Source: Thiomicrospira pelophila DSM 1534 (GTDB lineage Bacteria > Pseudomonadota > Gammaproteobacteria > Thiomicrospirales > Thiomicrospiraceae). From it: 64,000 bases of DNA. Shown one piece after another: positions 56,269 to 64,000 of the stretch; the stretch's first letter is position 1, and every line of letters starts with the position of its first letter. Made by a program: the position numbers and the translations under genes. The stretch spans positions 682,001-746,000 of the forward strand of contig NZ_JOMR01000001.1 in assembly GCF_000711195.1 (NCBI RefSeq). The letters are read 5' to 3'. A model generated the notes under the pieces. It worked only from the letters and a program-made list of their open reading frames with translations. It made no database searches and was not told the origin of the DNA.

Positions 56269-58152
56269 ATGTTTGAATCTCAACGTAATATTATTAATAA
56301 TCGCTTTCCGGCATGGAAATACCTTCTACTGATTACGGTCGTGGTTTTAGGCTTAACCTACTCCATGCCGAACTTGTTTGGTGATGATCCGGCGGTTCAG
56401 GTTTCTCCGATACAGGCGGGTCAGTTTGATCAAAACACCACGCAGGCTATTGAAACACGCTTGACTGAATCAGGCCTGGTGCCGAAAACCTTGGAGTTTG
56501 ATGGCAATCAGTATCTGCTGCGTTTTAGTGATGTCGAAGCCCAGTTGCAAGCCAACGATGTATTACGTGAGTTATTCGAGCGTCAAGCCGTGGTCGCATT
56601 AAATTTAGCGCCTGCGACGCCTACTTGGTTACGGTCGTTAGGTGGTCAGCCGATGTATTTGGGTCTCGACTTGCGTGGGGGGGTTCACTTCTTAATGGAC
56701 GTCGACATGGATGCGGCCGTGGAAGGCGCGTATCGCCGTTACGATGATGAAATTCGTAACCTTTTGCGCAAAGCACGAGTGCGTTATCAATCGGTTGATT
56801 ATCAAGATGAAACGCTTCGAGTGGTTTTCCGAGGTGCGGATGCGCGCGATCAAGGTTTAGTCGAACTAGAAAACGAATACGCCAACGAAATGCAAATCCT
56901 ATCGGTTGATGAAAACGAACAGGCGAGCGTTTCATTGCGATTGTCGGACAGTGTCATTACTGAAACCAAAAAGTTCGCGCTTCAGCAAAACATTACCACC
57001 TTGCGTAACCGTATTAATGAGTTAGGTGTGGCGGAACCAGTGATTCAGCAACAAGGTGAGCGCCGTATTGTGGTGCAGTTACCTGGTGTGCAAGACACCG
57101 CGCGCGCCAAAGAAATTTTGGGTGCAACCGCGACCTTGGAGTTTCGCTTAGTTGATGAACGTGGCGATGCCGAACGTGCGCAACGTACCGGTGTCGCACC
57201 AGGTCAGTCGCAACTTTATCAGTTCCGTGATGGTCGTCCGATTTTATTGCAACGCAGTGTGATCGTTACCGGTGATAGCGTCATTAACGCTCAATCGGGT
57301 ATTGATGCCCAAGCCGGGTCAGCCCAGGTGAGTGTTACCTTAGACGGAGCCGGTGGCCGTCGTATGTTAGATACCACACGTGACAATATTGGTAATCGTA
57401 TGGCGGTGGTGTTTATTGAAAGCCGAGTAGATACGGTTGAAGAAAATGGTGAGATGGTTAAAAAACGTGTCGTCACGCGCGATGTTATTAACGCGGCGGT
57501 GATTCGTGATCAGTTCGCTAATCGTTTCCAGATTACCGGTTTAGATAGCCCACAAGAAGCCCAAAATTTAGCGTTATTATTACGCGCTGGTGCGTTAGCC
57601 GCGCCAATGGAAATTGTAGAAGAGCGTACGGTTGGTCCAAGTTTGGGCCAGGACAATATAGACCAAGGTCTAATGTCGGTTGTGGTCGGCTTTATTCTGG
57701 TACTGATTCTAATGGCATGGCGTTATAAAACCTTTGGCATGATTGCAAACATGGCTCTAGTTTTAAACTTAGTGTTAATTGTGGCCGTACTGTCGCTAAT
57801 GCAAGCTACCTTAACTTTGCCTGGGATTGCTGGGATTGTATTGACAGTCGGTATGGCGGTAGATGCGAACGTATTGATTTTTGAACGGATACGAGAAGAG
57901 CTTAAAAATGGCTCAATTCAAGCCGCGATACACTCCGGTTACGAAAAAGCCTTTATTACCATTGCGGATGCCAACATTACCACCTTGTTGGCGGCGATTG
58001 TATTATTTAGTTTTGGTACCGGACCGATCAAAGGTTTTGCGATTACGCTAACGATCGGCATCATAACCTCAATGTTTACGGCCATCTTAGGAACACGTGC
58101 GATTGTAAATTGGATTTACGGTAACAAACGTGTTTCGAAACTGTCTATTTAG
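56269..58152 (+). CDS. secD: protein translocase subunit SecD
   Basis: SecD with SecF uses the proton gradient to pull exported proteins through the periplasmic side. The 627 residues start with one membrane helix (about 19-37), a large periplasmic region containing YLGLDLRGGVHFLMDVDMD and RNRINELGVAEPVIQQQGERRIVVQLPG, and end with five helices including GMAVDANVLIFERIREELK and the conserved aspartate there. A one-mismatch palindrome copy (56469-56480) encodes SGLVP. secF follows after 10 bp. Confidence 0.96.
   Translation: MFESQRNIINNRFPAWKYLLLITVVVLGLTYSMPNLFGDDPAVQVSPIQAGQFDQNTTQAIETRLTESGLVPKTLEFDGNQYLLRFSDVEAQLQANDVLRELFERQAVVALNLAPATPTWLRSLGGQPMYLGLDLRGGVHFLMDVDMDAAVEGAYRRYDDEIRNLLRKARVRYQSVDYQDETLRVVFRGADARDQGLVELENEYANEMQILSVDENEQASVSLRLSDSVITETKKFALQQNITTLRNRINELGVAEPVIQQQGERRIVVQLPGVQDTARAKEILGATATLEFRLVDERGDAERAQRTGVAPGQSQLYQFRDGRPILLQRSVIVTGDSVINAQSGIDAQAGSAQVSVTLDGAGGRRMLDTTRDNIGNRMAVVFIESRVDTVEENGEMVKKRVVTRDVINAAVIRDQFANRFQITGLDSPQEAQNLALLLRAGALAAPMEIVEERTVGPSLGQDNIDQGLMSVVVGFILVLILMAWRYKTFGMIANMALVLNLVLIVAVLSLMQATLTLPGIAGIVLTVGMAVDANVLIFERIREELKNGSIQAAIHSGYEKAFITIADANITTLLAAIVLFSFGTGPIKGFAITLTIGIITSMFTAILGTRAIVNWIYGNKRVSKLSI
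56469..56480. repeat. palindromic repeat, 1 mismatch (ATCAGGCCTGGT)
   Basis: One-mismatch copy inside secD, read as SGLV, the same frame as the asd, rlmE and nuoN copies. Confidence 0.7.
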
Positions 58153-58161
58153 GAGGTCAAC

Positions 58162-59175
58162 ATGACACAAGAACAAACAAAGACCCAGACTTCCGTTGAT
58201 CTAGGCAAAATCAACTTTATGAAAGTTCGTACACCAGCGATGATTTTATCTTTGGTGTTGTTAGTTGCTTCACTCGCTGGGTTATGGGTGAAAGGTCTCA
58301 ACCTAGGGGTAGACTTTACCGGTGGAACCATTATTGAGTTGTCTTATCCAAATGGTGCCGAGTTGAATATTTTGCGAGACCAGCTGGTTGAAGCCGGTTA
58401 CGAACAAGCTCAAGTGCAACATTTTGGCTCATCACGTGAAGTGTTGATTCGTATTGCACCGCGTGAAGATATGGCTTCAGCGACTTTAAGTAACGAAGTG
58501 ATGGCGAGCTTAAGAGCCGCGAGTGATGAAACGATTGAATTACGTCGAGTCGAATTTGTCGGCCCACAAGTTGGCGAAGAGCTGACTTCGGATGGCGCGC
58601 TGGCGGTTTTGTATGCCTTAATTGGTATTTTAATTTACGTGGCGTTGCGTTTTGAGTTCCGTTTTTCATTAGGCGCGATAGCCGCCTTAGTGCATGACGT
58701 GGTGATTACGGTAGGCGTGTTTGCCTGGACGCAAATTCAATTTGACTTGACCGTATTAGCCGCCTTACTGGCGATTATTGGTTACTCACTGAACGATACT
58801 ATCGTGGTGTTTGACCGTGTACGCGAAAACTTTCGTATGATTCGTGAAGGGTCGCCATCCGAAGTTACAAATAAAGCTCTAAACGACATGCTGTCGCGTA
58901 CCTTGATGACCTCCTTAACAACCTTAATGGTACTAGTGGCGCTGTTTTTCTTAGGTGGAGAAATTATTCATGGATTTGCCACTGCGTTAATCATTGGTGT
59001 CGTGGTGGGGACATACTCATCGGTTTATGTAGCGAGCAATGTCGCTTTAATGTTAGGCGTTTCAAAGCAAGACTTGATGCCACCGGTTAAAGCGGATGAT
59101 GATTCCGACGAAAAAGAAGATGAATTGCAGCGCGCATTTTTAGAAGCCGAAGCCAAGCGTAAGTTGCAAGACTAA
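58162..59175 (+). CDS. secF: protein translocase subunit SecF
   Basis: SecF is the six-helix partner of SecD. The 337 residues include INFMKVRTPAMILSLVLLV as the first helix, GLNLGVDFTGGTIIEL at the start of the periplasmic domain and the signature SLNDTIVVFDRVRENFRMIREGSPSEVTNKALNDMLSRTL (shown in part) after helix 4. A C-terminal acidic tail follows. RBS TAGGAGG before ATG 58162. prfC starts 28 bp later. Confidence 0.96.
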   Translation: MTQEQTKTQTSVDLGKINFMKVRTPAMILSLVLLVASLAGLWVKGLNLGVDFTGGTIIELSYPNGAELNILRDQLVEAGYEQAQVQHFGSSREVLIRIAPREDMASATLSNEVMASLRAASDETIELRRVEFVGPQVGEELTSDGALAVLYALIGILIYVALRFEFRFSLGAIAALVHDVVITVGVFAWTQIQFDLTVLAALLAIIGYSLNDTIVVFDRVRENFRMIREGSPSEVTNKALNDMLSRTLMTSLTTLMVLVALFFLGGEIIHGFATALIIGVVVGTYSSVYVASNVALMLGVSKQDLMPPVKADDDSDEKEDELQRAFLEAEAKRKLQD

Positions 59176-59203
59176 ATGAGTATTAAGTGAGTAAAGAGAT
59201 TCG

Positions 59204-60778
59204 ATGTCGTTAATTTTAGAAAAAACCAAACGCCGCACCTTTGCGATTATTTCGCATCCCGACGCCGGTAAAACTACCGTTACTGAAAAGTTATTGCTTT
59301 ATGGTGGTGCCATTCAGATGGCGGGCGCGGTTAAAAGTCGAAAAACAGACCGAGGCGCGACGTCCGACTGGATGAAAATGGAGCAGGAGCGTGGTATTTC
59401 GGTGGCCTCATCGGTGATGCAGTTCCCTTATATAGATGTGATGATGAACCTGCTCGACACACCGGGTCACGAGGATTTTTCGGAAGACACCTATCGTGTA
59501 TTAACGGCGGTGGATTCCGCCTTAATGGTAATCGACGTCGCGAAAGGGGTGGAAGATCGTACTATTAAATTGATGGAAGTTTGCCGTTTGCGTGATACGC
59601 CGATTTTGACCTTTATTAACAAGATGGACCGTGAAGGTAAAGAACCGATTGAGTTGTTGGATGAAGTCGAAGACATTCTCAAAATCCAATGCGCCCCTAT
59701 GACCTGGCCGATTGGTATGGGTAAACGTTTTAAGGGTATTTATCATCTTTATAATGATACGGTGCGCCTGTTTGCCCAAGCGGATGGTCAGCGTGCTGGA
59801 GCGGGTGAGTTGTTGGAAGGCTTGGATAATCCGCGTTTAGATGAAGTCCTGGGCAGTCAAGCACAAGAGTTGCGTGATGAAATTGAATTGGTGCGTGGTG
59901 CAAGTCATGAATTTGATTTGGACGCTTTTTTAAGCGGAAAACTCACGCCGGTATTTTTTGGTTCAGCGGTTAATAACTTTGGTTTACAAGAATTGCTTGA
60001 TGGGTTTGCCATGTATGCACCACCGCCAAAAGGTCGCGAAACCGAAACGCGTTTTGTGGATGCGGCTGAAGAAAAAATGACTGGTTTTGTGTTTAAAATT
60101 CAAGCCAATATGGACCCGGCTCACCGCGACCGGGTTGCGTTTATGCGGATTGTCTCAGGCAAGTATGAGGCCGGTAAAAAGCTCAAACATGTGCGCATCG
60201 GCAAAGACGTCAAAATCTCTAAAGCCATTACTTTTTTAGCTAATAAGCGTGAGCAAGCTGAAGTCGCTTATCCAGGCGATATTATTGGTTTGCACAACCA
60301 CGGAACAATCAAAATTGGTGATACCTTTACCGAGGGTGAAGACCTTAAATTTACCGGAATCCCAAACTTTGCGCCGGAGTTATTCCGTCGTGCACAGTTG
60401 AAAGATCCGATGAAAATGAAAGCCTTGCAAAAAGGGTTAACACAGCTTTCAGAAGAGGGCGCGACCCAACTTTACCGACCTATCAACAACAATGACCTAA
60501 TTTTAGGCGCAGTTGGGGTGTTGCAGTTTGAAGTGGTAGCGCAACGTCTAGCCGATGAATACAAAGTGGCCTGTCAGTTTGAACCGGTAAGTGTTGCAAC
60601 GGCTCGCTGGGTGCTGGGTGATAAGGCCGAAATTTCAAAGTTTCTCGATAAAGTCACCGATAACGTAGCGTATGATGCTGCAGACCAACTGGTTTACATT
60701 GCGCCCACAAGAGTGAATTTACAATTAACCGAAGAACGTTGGCCGAATTTAAAGTTCACGGCAACCCGTGAACATTAG
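59204..60778 (+). CDS. prfC: peptide chain release factor 3
   Basis: RF3 is a GTPase that releases RF1/RF2 from ribosomes after termination. The 524 residues carry the P-loop [21 protein letters not shown], switch region [31 protein letters not shown] and [11 protein letters not shown], then domain 2 and the RF3-specific C-terminal domain with EGATQLYRP and [15 protein letters not shown] terminator built on the palindrome motif follows the stop. Linkage to secDF is not universal. Confidence 0.96.
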   Translation: MSLILEKTKRRTFAIISHPDAGKTTVTEKLLLYGGAIQMAGAVKSRKTDRGATSDWMKMEQERGISVASSVMQFPYIDVMMNLLDTPGHEDFSEDTYRVLTAVDSALMVIDVAKGVEDRTIKLMEVCRLRDTPILTFINKMDREGKEPIELLDEVEDILKIQCAPMTWPIGMGKRFKGIYHLYNDTVRLFAQADGQRAGAGELLEGLDNPRLDEVLGSQAQELRDEIELVRGASHEFDLDAFLSGKLTPVFFGSAVNNFGLQELLDGFAMYAPPPKGRETETRFVDAAEEKMTGFVFKIQANMDPAHRDRVAFMRIVSGKYEAGKKLKHVRIGKDVKISKAITFLANKREQAEVAYPGDIIGLHNHGTIKIGDTFTEGEDLKFTGIPNFAPELFRRAQLKDPMKMKALQKGLTQLSEEGATQLYRPINNNDLILGAVGVLQFEVVAQRLADEYKVACQFEPVSVATARWVLGDKAEISKFLDKVTDNVAYDAADQLVYIAPTRVNLQLTEERWPNLKFTATREH

Positions 60779-60815
60779 ATAAGATTAAAACTCAGTTATC
60801 GGCTAAGCGTAGCTA

Positions 60816-60853
60816 ACGACAAAGCCACCAGGTCTGGTGGCTTTGTCGTTTTT
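60816..60853 (+). terminator. strong terminator after prfC built on the palindrome
   Basis: ACGACAAAGCCACCAG (60816-60831) pairs perfectly over 16 bp with CTGGTGGCTTTGTCGT (60834-60849), followed by a T run to 60853. The centre is ACCAGGTCTGGT (60827-60838), a one-mismatch copy of the genomic palindrome. It lies 38 bp after the prfC stop. Confidence 0.92.
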
Positions 60854-61001
60854 GAAGGCTTTATCTCAAGTCTTAGTTTTTGTAGATAAAAATTACGATT
60901 AAGGTGTTAGTAAATTCTAATGTGTTGTAATTTAGACGTTTTTTGGATTTATGTTTGGTAAGATTTACCTAATCACTACTTTTATGACAAGGGGATAGCT
61001 C

Positions 61002-62459
61002 ATGTTTAAGCGTCCAAACCCTCTATTCTTGTTTATTTTGATCCTATTTTTTAGTCACCAGGCCTGGTCGTCGGTGGGTACGATTGTGCTGGCTACTGGC
61101 GAGGTTGAAATTCAACGTGCGGATCAGTTAATCGAAGCAAAAACCGGATCGTCTATTTTTGAGCAAGACAAAATTCTCACGCGCGACAACGCGCGTGCTC
61201 AGCTACGCTTTAGTGATAACACCGTGATTACGCTTGGACGTAACACCGAATTCGGTGTTGAGACGTTTTTAAATGAAGGCTCTAACCAAGCTGAAGCCAA
61301 ATTCAATATCGCCAAAGGCACGTTTAAGGCGATCACTGGCCAAATCGGTAAAGCCGCCCCTGATAAATTTAAAGTCAAAACCCGTACCGCTACCATCGGG
61401 ATTCGTGGCACGATCTTTAGCGGTCGCGTTACACCTGAGCGAGAAATGATTGCGACGCTTAGCGGCCTTATTTATGTTATTGAAGATCAAACCGGTTTGA
61501 GTGTTGAAGTACCAGCCGGTCAATTTACCAATATTATGCCAGGCCAACCGCCTGAGCCGCCTAAACCTTTGACGACTCAAGAGTTGCAACACATGAACGA
61601 AGAAGGTGAAAGTGGCCAAACAGAAGGCGGGTCTGGTGAAGGTTCAGAAAACCAAGCGGGTACAAATGACGAAACTCAAGAACTTGAAAATTCGGACGAT
61701 TTAGCCGATCAAAACGACTCTATAAATAATGATCAACAGAATGTGGATACCCGTCTTGTCGATCAAGCATTGAATGCTCAAATTGAACAAGAAATCGATA
61801 GTCAGCTATCGTCAAGTTCGAGTTTGTCAGTAGTAGGGTGGAAGGTCCCATCTTATTTATCTGATTATTTTATACAGGATCCTTGTATCGATTGTCAGGG
61901 CGAGCCTGTCCAAGATGACCTCTACTTAGGTTATACGTTTGAAGTTTCACAAACTGATTTACTCGGAACCTTTGATGATAACGTGGGCTGGGGTACTTGG
62001 GAGCAGGATGGCATGTTTGGTTACTGGGTGGGTGGCACCGAAGCTAGCGCTGCAGCCGATCATATTGACTCTTTGATTCAGCAAGGGGGCTCATATTCTT
62101 ATGCAGGCCACCTTTTAGGTGAGGTTCTCGTTAATGAATCGGTTGAAGACATTAGCGCTAGTAGCTTAGGCTTGGAGTTTAACTTTGCTACAGGTGCCAT
62201 TAATGGGCATGTTTCGTTTAGTTCAGCGAGTACGGATTGGAATATGATGATTGATTCAGGTTATGTTGAATCTGGTGGATTTAGTGTGAGTACATCGGGT
62301 GATGTTAATCAAGAATCTGCGTTTGCTTACGGTTATATGGACGGCAAATTCTTTGGTAAAGAAGCTAATTCAGTAGGTGGGATTTTTAGTTTTGGAACTG
62401 AGGGGCAGTCGTTGGATTACTATGAAGCCAATGGTGTCTTTAAGGCGGTTAAGCCGTGA
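61002..62459 (+). CDS. secreted FecR-domain protein with C-terminal TbpB-like barrel
   Basis: A 485-residue exported protein. A signal peptide (1-23, FLFILILFFSHQAWS) lacks a lipobox. A FecR domain (about 25-180) follows, with VGTIVLATGEVEIQ, LRFSDNTVITLGRNTEFGVE and TRTATIGIRGTIFSG. Residues 185-262 are a disordered Glu/Gln/Asn-rich linker. The C-terminal domain (about 280-485) has a CX2C pair (C295, C298), WGTWEQDGMFGYWVGGT and the ending GKFFGKEANSVGGIFSFG from residue 448, which resembles the transferrin-binding-protein-like barrel. It overlaps the next gene by 4 bases. An exact palindrome copy lies in the signal peptide. Not an anti-sigma factor: there is no membrane helix or sigma gene. 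Confidence 0.72.
   Translation: MFKRPNPLFLFILILFFSHQAWSSVGTIVLATGEVEIQRADQLIEAKTGSSIFEQDKILTRDNARAQLRFSDNTVITLGRNTEFGVETFLNEGSNQAEAKFNIAKGTFKAITGQIGKAAPDKFKVKTRTATIGIRGTIFSGRVTPEREMIATLSGLIYVIEDQTGLSVEVPAGQFTNIMPGQPPEPPKPLTTQELQHMNEEGESGQTEGGSGEGSENQAGTNDETQELENSDDLADQNDSINNDQQNVDTRLVDQALNAQIEQEIDSQLSSSSSLSVVGWKVPSYLSDYFIQDPCIDCQGEPVQDDLYLGYTFEVSQTDLLGTFDDNVGWGTWEQDGMFGYWVGGTEASAAADHIDSLIQQGGSYSYAGHLLGEVLVNESVEDISASSLGLEFNFATGAINGHVSFSSASTDWNMMIDSGYVESGGFSVSTSGDVNQESAFAYGYMDGKFFGKEANSVGGIFSFGTEGQSLDYYEANGVFKAVKP
61057..61068. repeat. palindromic repeat ACCAGGCCTGGT (exact)
   Basis: Exact copy inside the signal-peptide codons of the FecR gene, read as HQAWS. Confidence 0.9.
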
Positions 62460-63814
62460 TTAAGTTTTTCATTCAATCATTTGTGGTTTTAAATCTTTGC
62501 GGCTTTCCGTTATATGTCTCTAGTAGCGAACAAGATACTAATTCGCAAACTCAAGCTGCCTTAAAAACCGATTTTGAAACAGCAAAGTCCTTGTTCGATC
62601 ATGGGCAGTTTAATCAAGCTTATGTGGCATTTGAGGGCTTATTAAATCGAGCACCATCCAATGCTTTGGTTAATTTTTATTTTGCGATGAGCGCGGCCGC
62701 TTTAAAGCGAACAGATCAAGCCATTGCCGCATTTGATCGGGTGTTAATGCTGAACCCGCAAAGTGTGCGCACGCGTTTAGAGTTGGCGAAACTTTATTTT
62801 GAAATGGGTGAGTATGCATTGGCACATGCCGAGTTGGATAGGGCGTTGAGCACCAACTTACCAGATAAGGTACGTCAAAATGTGATCGATTTTAAAGCGC
62901 GTATTGATAAGCAACAATCCAAACATTCTCATGCTACCACACTGGTTTTTACCTTAGGTTATGATTCTAATGTGAACAACGATATTGGTGCAGGTAATAA
63001 CTTTGCATTGGACGGTTTTGGTGGCTTAGAACTGTCGGGCAATGCCGAAGCCGAAGATTATGGGTTTGGTCAAACGCTGGTTTACAATCACGGCTATGAT
63101 TTAGGCGAGCGTGGAGCTTGGACGCTTAATAGTCAGTTTGTCGGGTTTAATCGCCTTAATAAGGATTATTCACAAAATAATGTGACATATTTTGGTGCTC
63201 TGACGGCTCCCAGTTATCAACATGATATTTATAAAGTAGCGTTTCCACTTGAGGTGGATCGAGTGTTTGTGGATGGCGAAGACTATCTTTCTAATGCTTC
63301 GTTAGGGGCGAGTTTAGAGCAACTCCTGTCCGCCAATCAAACCTTAGCGGCGGCTTATAAATTACGTTCGATGCAGTATGATGGCGACAATGCAGTTCGA
63401 GATGCTTGGTCGAATATCTATTCAATGAGTTATCGACATGCGATTGGTGAAAAGCCGTTGGTGTTAGCCGCAAATTTTAGCTATGAAAATCGTCAACAAG
63501 CAAAAAATGCGGCTTCGGATCCGGCTTCTTTAACCGAAAAAATATTCAAGTTAAACGTCAACAAAGTATTAAGCGCACGCTGGCGTTTAATGGCTGGAGC
63601 TTCGTTTACCAATACTGACTATCAACAAGAAACTGCCTTGTTTGCAAATAAACGCTCTGACCGAATTACCCGTTTTGACTTGGGCGGCCAGTATCAGCTT
63701 AACCGTGTTTCTCTGGTGAGTGCGAATCTAAGTCAGGCTTTCCACAAATCAAACCAAGGCCCTTACGAGTTTAATAAAACCCAGGCCAATCTAAATTACA
63801 TTTACCGGTTTTAG
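62456..63814 (+). CDS. TPR plus outer-membrane beta-barrel protein (DUF560/Slam-like)
   Basis: A 452-residue exported protein. A signal peptide covers about 1-24. TPR-like helices follow (about 38-150, for example FETAKSLFDHGQFNQAYVAF and AALKRTDQAIAAFDRVLMLNPQSVRTRLELAKLYF). The C-terminal 290 residues form an amphipathic beta barrel that opens with GYDSNVN (168-174) and ends with aromatic IYRF, the typical outer-membrane insertion signal. This architecture matches the surface lipoprotein assembly modulator (Slam, DUF560) family. Its start overlaps the FecR gene stop (4 bases), so the two probably work together: exporter and cargo. The function is inference. Confidence 0.7.
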   Translation: MIKFFIQSFVVLNLCGFPLYVSSSEQDTNSQTQAALKTDFETAKSLFDHGQFNQAYVAFEGLLNRAPSNALVNFYFAMSAAALKRTDQAIAAFDRVLMLNPQSVRTRLELAKLYFEMGEYALAHAELDRALSTNLPDKVRQNVIDFKARIDKQQSKHSHATTLVFTLGYDSNVNNDIGAGNNFALDGFGGLELSGNAEAEDYGFGQTLVYNHGYDLGERGAWTLNSQFVGFNRLNKDYSQNNVTYFGALTAPSYQHDIYKVAFPLEVDRVFVDGEDYLSNASLGASLEQLLSANQTLAAAYKLRSMQYDGDNAVRDAWSNIYSMSYRHAIGEKPLVLAANFSYENRQQAKNAASDPASLTEKIFKLNVNKVLSARWRLMAGASFTNTDYQQETALFANKRSDRITRFDLGGQYQLNRVSLVSANLSQAFHKSNQGPYEFNKTQANLNYIYRF

Positions 63815-63816
63815 AT

Positions 63817-64000
63817 ATGACCAGGGTCATTATCCAAGTTGTTTTGACCTTGAGTGTGTTACTGGCGAGTTTATACATCACGCTTTATGCTCCTCACCTG
63901 CAAGAACCCTTCGAATTAAAAATCAAAGATCAAATGATGATCTGGCGTGGCGAATTGCCAGCTGATCCGGCGATTGTGATTATTGATATTGATGAACAGA
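63817..64000 (+). CDS. CHASE2 domain sensor protein, N-terminal part
   Basis: The frame runs from ATG 63817 to the end of the window: MTRVIIQVVLTLSVLLASLY, a membrane helix, then HLQEPFELKIKDQMMIWRGE and PADPAIVIIDIDEQ. The D-x-(K/R)-x-R-like start of the extracytoplasmic CHASE2 domain and the VIIDIDE strand are its typical marks. Such proteins usually end in an adenylate cyclase, kinase or GGDEF domain, which is outside the window. It begins 3 bp after the TPR-barrel gene, so all three genes form one operon. Confidence 0.75.
   Translation, partial: MTRVIIQVVLTLSVLLASLYITLYAPHLQEPFELKIKDQMMIWRGELPADPAIVIIDIDEQ

Overview
This window looks like chromosome of a marine or halotolerant, motile gammaproteobacterium. 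The base composition is moderate (low-to-mid 40s % GC by eye). It carries ectoine synthesis, a full 14-gene NADH dehydrogenase-1 operon and a monotrichous-type flagellar set (flgAMN, cheV, flgT, flgBCDE). It also has the truA-trpF-trpB-trpA-accD-folC-dedD-purF-metZ housekeeping block known from Pseudomonas and relatives. Thiotrichales/Piscirickettsiaceae (Thiomicrospira, Hydrogenovibrio, Methylophaga type) is my best guess, but that is inference. No insertion sequence, prophage, integrase or CRISPR array was seen.

Layout. 1-2.96 kb: the end of ectC, a GGCT/AIG2-like plus amidoligase pair, an HTH-receiver regulator and a PilZ protein. 3-5.5 kb: an HMA metal-binding protein and parC. 5.6-7.2 kb: motA-motB. 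7.2-8.4 kb: a methyltransferase and queE on the minus strand. 8.6-23.2 kb: leuCDB, an overlapping M23 peptidase-bactofilin pair, asd, truA, trpFBA, accD, folC, dedD, purF and metZ, nearly all tightly spaced on the plus strand. 23.3-29.8 kb: yhbY (minus), then rlmE, ftsH, folP, glmM, tpiA and secG. 29.8-44.8 kb: tRNA-Leu, nuoA-N, a DUF2818 gene and initiator tRNA. 45-53.3 kb: flagellar and c-di-GMP-linked genes with recognisable sigma-54 and sigma-28 promoters. 53.5-60.8 kb: queA, tgt, yajC, secD, secF and prfC. 61-64 kb: a cluster with a FecR protein carrying a TbpB-like C-terminal barrel, a TPR-plus-beta-barrel outer-membrane protein, and the start of a CHASE2 sensor.

Two things stand out. 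First, a highly repeated 12-bp palindrome, ACCAGGCCTGGT: ten exact copies and several one-mismatch copies were found by eye, where about 0.004 would be expected by chance for a given 12-mer. Inside genes it is read in all three frames (HQAW, PGLV, TRPG), so the DNA word rather than a peptide appears to be selected. Outside genes every copy lies just downstream of a stop codon, often inside a longer hairpin. It resembles a HIP1-like or uptake-signal-like genomic word. Second, the 61-64 kb cluster looks like a Slam/type XI-like outer-membrane exporter with a FecR-TbpB-like cargo, linked to a CHASE2 signalling protein.

Genes work together as follows. queE, queA and tgt belong to the queuosine tRNA pathway. 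leuCDB, trpFBA, asd and metZ make branched-chain, aromatic and aspartate-family amino acids. The M23-bactofilin pair and glmM act on the cell wall. yajC-secDF and secG serve protein export. nuoA-N feeds the proton gradient used by motAB.
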